DNA of 63,769 nt from an uncultured Collinsella sp. (GTDB lineage: Bacteria; Actinomycetota; Coriobacteriia; Coriobacteriales; Coriobacteriaceae), in NCBI GenBank assembly GCA_900541185.1, contig UQIQ01000002.1, forward strand, positions 1 to 63,769. Direction: 5' to 3'. This document shows positions 23,712 through 30,546 of the stretch, in pieces (position 1 is the first letter of the stretch; every line of letters starts with the position of its first letter). The position numbers were made by a program, and so were the translations under genes. The notes under the pieces are model-generated. The model saw nothing but the letters and a program-made list of their open reading frames with translations, made no database searches and was not told the origin of the DNA.

Positions 23712-24842
23712 ATGCCCAACAAACCCGTGAAAATCATCATGCTTACCGGATACCTCGGTGCCGGCAAGACCACGCTGCTCAACCACATCCTCGCTAACGA
23801 TGGCGGTATCCGCGCCGCCGTAATCGTCAACGATATCGGCGAGATCAATGTGGACGCCAGCCTCATCGCCGACGGCGGCCTTTCCGAGACCGACGACCTC
23901 ATCCCGCTCACCAACGGCTGCATCTGCTGCACGCTTTCGGATGACCTGGCCAACCAGCTGCAGGGCATCGCCGATTCGGGCAACTTCGATTACATCATCA
24001 TCGAGGCCTCGGGCATTTGCGAGCCCATCCCCATCGCCTACACCATCTCGAGCTTCTGCGACGAGGCCAAGGTGGGCGGCGAGCCCAAGCTCGCGCTCGA
24101 CAACATCGTGGCCGTGGTCGACTGCGCCCGCATGTACGACGAGTTCAACGGCGGTCGCGACCTGCTGGCCGAGGATATCGACGAGGACGACATCGAGAGC
24201 CTGCTCATCCAGCAGATTGAGTTCTGCTCCACGCTGATCCTCAACAAAACCGATACCGTGAGCTCTGAGCAGATCGCCGAGCTCAAGGCTATCGTGCGCA
24301 GCCTGCAGAAGGACGCCGTGATCGTCGAGGCTCAAAACGGCGAGGTTCCCATGGAGGAGCTGCTCGATACCGACCGCTTCGACTTTATGCGCGCCTACAA
24401 CTCCGCCGCCTGGATCGATGCCATGGAGCATCCCGAGGAGCACGACGACCCCGAGGTGCTCGAGTACGACATCGAGACCTTTGTTTACTCGCGCCGTAAG
24501 CCGTTTGACCTGAAGAATTTCACCGATTTTGTTGAGCAGGAGTGGCCCGACGAGGTCATCCGCGTCAAGGGTCCGCTGTGGCAGACCGGCGACCCGGACA
24601 TGTGCTACATGTTTGAGCAGGCCGGCCACCAGATGCGCCTGATGGAGAACGGCCTGTTTGTCGACTCGGCGCCCGAGGGCGAGAAACAGAAGATCATCGA
24701 CGAGAACCCCGAAATCATGCAGATTTGGGACGACGAGACGGGCGACCGCATGACGAGCCTGTGCATCATCGGCCGTCACATGGACAAGGATGCGCTCATC
24801 GCCTCCCTCGATGCCTGCCTGACCGACTGGCACCGTGCCTAG
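23712..24842 (+). CDS. CobW/COG0523 family GTPase (metal chaperone type)
   Basis: This 376-residue G3E GTPase has Walker A GYLGAGKTT (13-21), the metal-binding CxCC motif in NGCICCTL (Cys70, 72, 73), EASGICEP, and NKTD for guanine recognition. The C-terminal CobW domain spans about 225-370. Members insert or deliver zinc, cobalt or other metals to client enzymes. The ATG at 23712 has AAAGGAGG upstream. No zinc-uptake or cobalamin gene is adjacent, so the metal is not known. Confidence 0.9.
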   Translation: MPNKPVKIIMLTGYLGAGKTTLLNHILANDGGIRAAVIVNDIGEINVDASLIADGGLSETDDLIPLTNGCICCTLSDDLANQLQGIADSGNFDYIIIEASGICEPIPIAYTISSFCDEAKVGGEPKLALDNIVAVVDCARMYDEFNGGRDLLAEDIDEDDIESLLIQQIEFCSTLILNKTDTVSSEQIAELKAIVRSLQKDAVIVEAQNGEVPMEELLDTDRFDFMRAYNSAAWIDAMEHPEEHDDPEVLEYDIETFVYSRRKPFDLKNFTDFVEQEWPDEVIRVKGPLWQTGDPDMCYMFEQAGHQMRLMENGLFVDSAPEGEKQKIIDENPEIMQIWDDETGDRMTSLCIIGRHMDKDALIASLDACLTDWHRA

Positions 24843-24881
24843 GTTTATCCAAGCGGGCATTTTTCTGTCTACGTAACCGCC

Positions 24882-24916
24882 AAACCACCACGAAGGTTAA
24901 CTTCGTGGTGGTTTTT
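24882..24916 (+). terminator. Intrinsic terminator after CobW gene
   Basis: AAACCACCACGAAG and CTTCGTGGTGGTTT pair around GTTAA and lead into TTTT. It separates the CobW gene from trmL. Confidence 0.85.
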
Positions 24917-24937
24917 CGTTCTGAGCCAAGGAGATTC

Positions 24938-25537
24938 ATGTTCAACATTGTGCTGTATGCGCCCGAGATTCCGGCCAATACGGGCAATATCGGCCGCACC
25001 TGCGTGGTCACCGGCGCCCGCCTGCATCTGGTGGAGCCGCTGGGGTTTTCGCTCGACGACAAGACGGTGCGTCGCGCCGGTCTGGGCTACTGGCAAAACT
25101 TGGACGTGACGACCTATGCCGGCTGGGAGGATTTCCTTGAGCGCAATGGTCTCTCCCCTGTCGACGAACGCCTGCATCTGCTGACCAAAAAGGCGCGCCG
25201 CACCTATGCGCAAAGCACCTACCGCGACGGTGACTATTTGGTCTTTGGCAGCGAGAGCTCGGGCATTCCCGAGCCACTGCTTGCCGCGGTGCCCGAGCGC
25301 TGCGAGCGCATCCCCATGCTGCGCGATTGCGACTCACTCGATAACGCCGAGGTTTGGGAAGCTCACGAGGAATCGCTCGGGCATACCGAGGACAGCCACG
25401 AGGCCATCCTTCAGCAGGATATCTGCGGCAACTTCGTCAACCCGGACGACTACCGCATCAGCGCACTCAACCTCTCCAACAGCGCCGCCATCGTCCTCTA
25501 CGAAGCCCTTCGCCAGGCAGGCTTTCCGGGAATGTGA
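24938..25537 (+). CDS. trmL: tRNA (cytidine/uridine-2'-O-)-methyltransferase, TrmL-like SPOUT enzyme
   Basis: This 199-residue protein begins FNIVLYAPEIPANTGNIGRTC, the TrmL/CspR hallmark, followed by LHLVEPLGF. It carries the SPOUT knot motifs FGSESSGIP and LNLSNSAAIVLYEALRQ. TrmL methylates the 2'-O of the wobble nucleotide 34 in leucine tRNAs. The length is slightly above the usual 155-160 residues because of an insertion of about 35 residues (the CERIPMLRD to NPDDYRIS region). AAGGAG precedes the ATG at 24938. Its stop codon lies inside the first family A palindrome. Confidence 0.9.
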   Translation: MFNIVLYAPEIPANTGNIGRTCVVTGARLHLVEPLGFSLDDKTVRRAGLGYWQNLDVTTYAGWEDFLERNGLSPVDERLHLLTKKARRTYAQSTYRDGDYLVFGSESSGIPEPLLAAVPERCERIPMLRDCDSLDNAEVWEAHEESLGHTEDSHEAILQQDICGNFVNPDDYRISALNLSNSAAIVLYEALRQAGFPGM

Positions 25538-25563
25538 CAAAGGGACTATCCTTTTGCCACATT
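25531..25563. repeat. Palindromic repeat family A, copy 1
   Basis: This imperfect palindrome starts AATGTGACAAAGGG and ends TTTTGCCACATT. It overlaps the trmL stop codon and lies upstream of the first AAA ATPase. Related copies are at 26787, 30516, 61207 and 62596. Confidence 0.8.
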
Positions 25564-25632
25564 CGAGCGCCACGTCGATGGCACACACGCCTAATTGATG
25601 CTCTAGATATAGGCCCTCACTTTTAATCAGAA

Positions 25633-25656
25633 TTAACTAAAGTAAAATGAAGTTAA
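25633..25656. promoter_or_regulatory. Dyad around the -10 region of the first AAA ATPase
   Basis: TTAACT (25633-25638) and AGTTAA (25651-25656) flank a TAAAAT hexamer at 25643-25648 that fits a -10 element. A repressor bound here would block transcription. Confidence 0.4.
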
Positions 25657-25680
25657 ACGGCGGTGTGAAAGGAGAGCCTT

Positions 25681-26781
25681 GTGGAATATCTCGAGAACCC
25701 GTTTACCCCCAGTTTTGGTGAGGTTCCTGCCCATCTCGCTGGCAGACAACAGATTATTCGGGATTTGGACCGTGCCTTCTTGAGTCAGCGCAGGCGCCCA
25801 GAATTGACCTCGATCTTCTCAGGCGCACGTGGAACCGGTAAAACCGCTCTCATGTCGTCGCTCGCGACAAGGGCGGAATCCCACGGCTGGATAGCCGTAA
25901 AGACGACCGCGCTCCCGGGAATGCTTGAGGAAATCGAGTTCGGGGCGAAACGTGCTGCCGGCCATCTTATCGACCCGTCTAAGAACTTCGAAGTCACCGG
26001 TCTCGGAATTGCACCGCTCGGCAGCGTCGAGGTCAATCGCGTTCACGATGCTTCAACCTGGCGTTATCGCATGAGCGACATCATCGACCAGCTCAACGAG
26101 GCGGGCACCGGTCTGCTCGTCACGGTTGACGAGGTGGACCCGACACTCGACGAGATGATCCAACTCGCAGCCACGTATCAGCACTTTGTGACCGATGGGA
26201 AACGCGTCGCCTTGCTTATGGCGGGACTTCCCAACAACGTCTCTACGTTGCTGAACCACAAGACGGTCTCGTTCCTTCGCCGCGCCCAACAATATCATCT
26301 GGGTCGCATTGCCGACTATGACGTGCGCGAGGCCTTGATTCGCACAATCCAGGAAAACGATCGCCTGGCAGATGCTGGGGGAATCGATAGAGCCGTTCGC
26401 TCGATCTCTGGTTTTCCCTTCCTATTGCAACTCGTAGGCTACCGTGCCTGGGATCTCACAAGCGATTCGAAGGAAATCTCGTCACGCGACTTTGACCTGG
26501 GAATCAAAATCGCGCGCGACGAGATGGACGACCGAATCCTCGCGGCAACCTATCGGGAACTCACTGCAGAGGACAAGCGATTCCTCATCGCCATGCTCGA
26601 TGACGAGGAAGAGTCCACCACCGCCGACCTTGTCGAGCGCCTTAAGCGTTCGCCGCAGCAGGTCTCCCACTACCGACGCCGCATGATAGATGCCGGCATC
26701 ATTGGAGAACGAGGACGAGGGCTCGTCGCATTTGAATTGCCATTCTTCCGCGACTATCTCGCGACTCAATGCGTGAAATAG
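25681..26781 (+). CDS. AAA ATPase with C-terminal winged helix (Orc1/Cdc6- or STAND-like)
   Basis: This 366-residue protein has Walker A GARGTGKTA (48-56), Walker B VTVDEVD, a sensor region MAGLPNN, and an arginine-rich VSFLRRAQQYHLG. Residues about 295-360 form a winged helix (TTADLVERLKRSPQQVSHYRRRM). The layout is AAA domain plus DNA-binding wing. The GTG at 25681 follows AAAGGAGAGCCTT. It is a paralogue of the ATPase at 29329. Two family A palindromes bracket the gene. Its function is not known; an ATP-dependent regulator or DNA-loading factor is possible. Confidence 0.8.
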   Translation: MEYLENPFTPSFGEVPAHLAGRQQIIRDLDRAFLSQRRRPELTSIFSGARGTGKTALMSSLATRAESHGWIAVKTTALPGMLEEIEFGAKRAAGHLIDPSKNFEVTGLGIAPLGSVEVNRVHDASTWRYRMSDIIDQLNEAGTGLLVTVDEVDPTLDEMIQLAATYQHFVTDGKRVALLMAGLPNNVSTLLNHKTVSFLRRAQQYHLGRIADYDVREALIRTIQENDRLADAGGIDRAVRSISGFPFLLQLVGYRAWDLTSDSKEISSRDFDLGIKIARDEMDDRILAATYRELTAEDKRFLIAMLDDEEESTTADLVERLKRSPQQVSHYRRRMIDAGIIGERGRGLVAFELPFFRDYLATQCVK

Positions 26782-26786
26782 AAATC

Positions 26787-26819
26787 AATGTGGCAAAGAG
26801 GCAGTCCCTTTATCACATT
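26787..26819. repeat. Palindromic repeat family A, copy 2
   Basis: Begins AATGTGGCAAAGAGG and ends CCCTTTATCACATT. It lies between the convergent ATPase and UvrA2-like genes, six bases after the ATPase stop. Confidence 0.8.
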
Positions 26820-26822
26820 CGG

Positions 26823-29303
26823 CTATAGGTAGCGACCGGTGATGCTTGCGGGGCAGGCCGCGATGTCGCCCGGCGTGCCGGCGCAGACGATTTGCCCGCC
26901 GGCGTCGCCACCGCCCGGACCCATGTCGATCACATAATCGGCGTTACGGATAAGGTCGAGGTCGTGCTCGATCACGACGACTGTGGCGCCCTTGGCAACG
27001 AGGCCGTCAAACACGCTCAGCAGCACCTGAACATCGAGCGGATGCAGGCCAATCGTGGGCTCGTCGAATACGAATACGGCATCATCCTGCACGCGGCCCA
27101 TCTCGCTCGCGAGCTTAAGGCGCTGCGCCTCGCCGCCTGAGAGCGCCGGCGTAGGCTCACCGAGCGTGAGATAACCCAAGCCCAGGTCGTGCAAGGTCTG
27201 CAAGCGCGCCTGAACTTTCTTGAGCCCCACCGTAGCGTCGATAGCCTCGTCCACACTCATGTCCATGAGCTGCGGCAACGTCAGCAAGCTCCCGTCCTTA
27301 CCCTCGCGATGGATATGCGAGGCGGCCTCGGCGTAGCGCGAACCACGGCATGCTGGGCAGATGATCTCGACGTCGGGCAAAAACTGCACGTCGAGCGATA
27401 TCGAGCCCGTGCCGTCACACGTAGGGCAGCGCAAGGCGCCGGTGTTGTAGCTAAAGGCGCCCGCCTTGTAGCCGGCTGCCTTGGCCTCGGGCGTACGGGC
27501 AAAGGCGCGGCGCAGCTCATCATGGATGTCGGCATAAGTCGCTACCGTCGAGCGCACGTTGGCGCCGATGGGCGTAGCGTCAATCAGGTTTGCGCGGGCA
27601 ATACCCTCGGCATCGACCCAACGCACGTGCCCCGGCAGGCGCTCGCCAGCTGCCTGCGCCTTGAGTGCCGGGATGAGCGTCTCGAGCACCAACGTCGTCT
27701 TGCCCGAACCCGAAACACCCGTAACCGCAACCAAGCGACCGCGCGGGATATCGACTTCGAGCGGCTTGACGGTATGGATGGCATCGGTCGCCATGCGGAT
27801 ATGGCCCTGGTCGAACATTTCGTCGTCAGTCACCTGCGGACGCAAGCGCTTGGGCTCGGCGCGCAAAAACGGCGCGATGCGACTGCTCTGCGATTGCTCG
27901 ACCTCGTCTACCGTACCAGCGGCGATCACATTGCCGCCGCCTGCTCCGGCAACGGGGCCCATCTCGACCAGATAGTCGGCTTCCGCCAACACACGTGTAT
28001 CGTGGTCGACAACAACCACGGTGTTGCCGTCATCCACCAGATCGCGCATCACGCCCACCAAGCCGTCGACATTGGCAGGATGCAAGCCGATCGAAGGCTC
28101 GTCCAGCACATAAAGCACGCCTGTCGATCTGTTGCGCACCACGCGGGCGAGCTGCACGCGCTGGCGCTCACCCGTGGAGAGCGTGGCACCGGCGCGGTCG
28201 AGTGAAAGGTAATCGAGACCCAGGTCGACCAGACGACGGGCCGCGCTCAAAAACGAATCGCAGATATCCGCTGCCATGGGCCGCATCTCGGGCGGCAAGG
28301 ATGCGGGCACCCCGCGCATCCACTCAATCGCCTCGCCTAGCGTCATGGCCGCGGCTTGCGCTAGATTGATACCGCGCACCTGAGGCTGGCGCGCAGCCTC
28401 GGAGAGACGCGTGCCGCCACAGTCACGGCATGGCCCCTCGCGCAAAAAGCGCGCAACACGCTTGAGGCCCTTGTCGTCCTTAACCTTGGCGAGCGCATTC
28501 TCGACGGTATAGACGGCGTTGTAATAGGTGAAGTCGAGCGGCGTGGCGCCCTCGCCGTTTTTGGGAACGTAGAGAATGTGCTTCTTAACCGCCGGACCAT
28601 GGAACACGATGTCGCGCTCTTGAGGCGTGAGCTGGTTAAACGGCACGTCGGTACGCACGCCCATCTCGCCGGCTACCTGCTTCATCAGATCCCACATGAG
28701 CGTACCCCAGGGAAGCACCGCGCCTTCGTTGATGGTCTTTGACTCGTCGGGCACCAGGCTCGCCTCGTCCACCTCGCGCATGACACCAGTGCCGCCGCAG
28801 GTAGAGCACGCACCGCCGCTGTTAAAGGCAAGGTCCTCGGCACCCGGCGCGTAGAACTCGCGGCCGCATGCGGGGCACGTGAGCGACAGGCCCGCAGCCA
28901 CGTTAAGGCTCGGCTCCACACGCGCCCCGCAATGCGGGCACACGTGATGGGCGCAGCGGCTAAAGAGTAGACGCAGGCTATTGTTGAGCTCGGTCATGGT
29001 GCCAAATGTGGAACGCACACCCGGCACGCTCGGACGCTGGTGTAGCGCGAGCGCCGCCGGTACGTGCAATACCTCATCCACCTGAGCGTGCTCGGCCTGC
29101 GTCAGGCGACGTCGAGTATAGGTGCTGAGCGCCTCCAAGTAGCGACGCGAGCCCTCGGCATAAAGAACCCCCAGCGCCAGCGAGCTCTTGCCCGAACCCG
29201 ATACGCCGGCAATACCCACGAGCTTTCCCAGCGGAATGTCGATATCGATGTCCTTGAGGTTATGGACGCGCGCGCCACGTACCTCGATAGCCTGCGGGTT
29301 CAT
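26823..29303 (-). CDS. UvrA2-like ABC ATPase (excinuclease subunit A family)
   Basis: This protein has 826 residues from the ATG at 29303; in-frame GTG and ATG codons at 29318 and 29336 are alternatives, the latter overlapping the upstream stop. It has two ABC modules: Walker A GVSGSGKSS and GVSGSGKTT, signatures LSTGERQR and LSGGEAQR. CxxC zinc modules (CPHCG/CPACG, CSTCGG, CRDCGG, CPTCDG/CPACRG) are typical of UvrA. It is about 110 residues shorter than UvrA1 and appears to lack the UvrB-binding insertion, as in UvrA2/DrrC-type proteins linked to DNA-damaging drug tolerance. It is probably co-transcribed with the ATPase upstream. Confidence 0.88.
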   Translation of the reverse strand: MNPQAIEVRGARVHNLKDIDIDIPLGKLVGIAGVSGSGKSSLALGVLYAEGSRRYLEALSTYTRRRLTQAEHAQVDEVLHVPAALALHQRPSVPGVRSTFGTMTELNNSLRLLFSRCAHHVCPHCGARVEPSLNVAAGLSLTCPACGREFYAPGAEDLAFNSGGACSTCGGTGVMREVDEASLVPDESKTINEGAVLPWGTLMWDLMKQVAGEMGVRTDVPFNQLTPQERDIVFHGPAVKKHILYVPKNGEGATPLDFTYYNAVYTVENALAKVKDDKGLKRVARFLREGPCRDCGGTRLSEAARQPQVRGINLAQAAAMTLGEAIEWMRGVPASLPPEMRPMAADICDSFLSAARRLVDLGLDYLSLDRAGATLSTGERQRVQLARVVRNRSTGVLYVLDEPSIGLHPANVDGLVGVMRDLVDDGNTVVVVDHDTRVLAEADYLVEMGPVAGAGGGNVIAAGTVDEVEQSQSSRIAPFLRAEPKRLRPQVTDDEMFDQGHIRMATDAIHTVKPLEVDIPRGRLVAVTGVSGSGKTTLVLETLIPALKAQAAGERLPGHVRWVDAEGIARANLIDATPIGANVRSTVATYADIHDELRRAFARTPEAKAAGYKAGAFSYNTGALRCPTCDGTGSISLDVQFLPDVEIICPACRGSRYAEAASHIHREGKDGSLLTLPQLMDMSVDEAIDATVGLKKVQARLQTLHDLGLGYLTLGEPTPALSGGEAQRLKLASEMGRVQDDAVFVFDEPTIGLHPLDVQVLLSVFDGLVAKGATVVVIEHDLDLIRNADYVIDMGPGGGDAGGQIVCAGTPGDIAACPASITGRYL

Positions 29304-29328
29304 CTTCTGTTCCGTCACCTTTATCACC

Positions 29329-30447
29329 CTACTCATGCCATAAAACTCGATCGCGAATGTACGCGCCCAGCATGGGCACGGTAAACCGGACGAGGCCGTA
29401 TCCGGCAGCCTCGATGACGCGCTCGTGAATCAGGCTTGCGCGATATTTACTCGCCCAACTCTGAGTACGGTCGCAGCGCTCAATGATATCCGCCATGCGC
29501 GTCGGCTCACCCTCGTCAGCAGCCATGGCCTCGATAAAGAGGCGCTGTGGACTGCGCAATCCATAATACAGGGGCGCGTCGACCGCTTCGTAGAACTCGG
29601 AGACGGCATCCGCATGGCCATCCTCGACATCGCGCCTTTCGATGACCTGCGAGCCACGCCGGACAGCAGACCTCCACATGTAATATCCCACCAGCTGAAC
29701 CATATAGGGATGCCCCATGCTCTTGCGTGCCGCAAGGTCCGCCGTCTCCGCGTCAACGTAAAGACCAGCGTCCTTGACCGTCTGAATATATGAATCGCGC
29801 ACCTTGGGCAAAGATATTGCCCCCAATGTACGCTGTTGGGCCCGCCGCAAAAACGTCACGCTCGGCTCTTCGAGCAAGTCGTCAACCATACTGGGTAAAC
29901 CGGCGAACACCAGCGCAAGACCGCGCTGGTCGCTATCGGGCAATCCCGTGGCATCCTGGTCTCCGAGCACCTGCTGATAGAGAACGGCAAGAGCCGCTAG
30001 TTCCTCGATAGACGCAGATTGCGCCTCGTCAATCGCAAACAGTATGCCCTTGCCTGGACCGAGCTTCTTGAGGCGCTCGTTGACCAGCCCTCGTAACGTT
30101 TCACCCTTTGCTCGCGCCGCCTCGACCGACATCCGGCCAAACGACGGACCGAACTCCATTGACGTCACAACGGGTTTATTCGAGCGAAGCGCATCGGCCA
30201 GGCGGTCGCATAAGCCAAGCGAAGCGGAATCGGAGATAACCGCCCATCCACGCTCGCTGGCTAGACGTTGCAGCTCCCGCAGGAGAACCGTTTTGCCGCA
30301 GCCGCGGTTTCCCGTAATGAGCATGAGCCTACCCGGCGCTCCGGCGCCGTTGTCGAGCCCTTCCTCAAAATCTTCGATGACCGACTCTCGACCGATGAGC
30401 ATCGGAGGCCGCTTGCCTGCCGTTGGCTTAAAGGGATTTGGATTCAT
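29329..30447 (-). CDS. AAA ATPase with C-terminal winged helix, paralogue of 25681
   Basis: This 372-residue protein has Walker A GNRGCGKTV (about 46-54), Walker B LFAIDEAQ, FAGLPSM, and VTFLRRAQQRTLG, nearly the same as in the ATPase at 25681. The C-terminal winged helix (about 305-370) carries TRMADIIERCDRTQSWASKYR. The ATG at 30447 follows GAGGAGG. It is directly upstream of the UvrA2-like gene, which can start overlapping its stop. Three 10-base direct repeats lie in its promoter. The pair of paralogues with a DNA-repair-type ABC protein suggests a shared stress or regulatory role, unproven. Confidence 0.8.
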   Translation of the reverse strand: MNPNPFKPTAGKRPPMLIGRESVIEDFEEGLDNGAGAPGRLMLITGNRGCGKTVLLRELQRLASERGWAVISDSASLGLCDRLADALRSNKPVVTSMEFGPSFGRMSVEAARAKGETLRGLVNERLKKLGPGKGILFAIDEAQSASIEELAALAVLYQQVLGDQDATGLPDSDQRGLALVFAGLPSMVDDLLEEPSVTFLRRAQQRTLGAISLPKVRDSYIQTVKDAGLYVDAETADLAARKSMGHPYMVQLVGYYMWRSAVRRGSQVIERRDVEDGHADAVSEFYEAVDAPLYYGLRSPQRLFIEAMAADEGEPTRMADIIERCDRTQSWASKYRASLIHERVIEAAGYGLVRFTVPMLGAYIRDRVLWHE

Positions 30448-30480
30448 GTCGGCCTCCTCGGATTGGCAAACGCTGCCTAT

Positions 30481-30512
30481 AGTTATACCAACTTATACCG
30501 AGTTATACCAAC
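30481..30512 (-). promoter_or_regulatory. Three 10-bp direct repeats (iterons) in ATPase promoter
   Basis: On the minus strand TTGGTATAAC occurs twice exactly and TCGGTATAAG once between them, at exact 10-base spacing (one helical turn). The repeats contain a TATAAC hexamer that can act as a -10 element. They lie 34-65 bases before the ATG at 30447. Confidence 0.6.
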
Positions 30513-30515
30513 AGC

Positions 30516-30546
30516 AGGTGACAAAGAGGCCGCCCTTCTATCACCT
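30516..30546. repeat. Palindromic repeat family A, copy 3
   Basis: Begins AGGTGACAAAGAGG and ends CCCTTCTATCACCT. It overlaps the stop codon of the Tet(M)-like gene and ends just upstream of the iterons of the ATPase promoter. Confidence 0.75.

Noticed and set aside
25531..30546. Reading the ATPase/UvrA2 region as a defence island
   Set aside because: No nuclease, methyltransferase, toxin, integrase or phage gene accompanies it, and base composition looks native. I kept only the narrower observations about repeats and paralogues.
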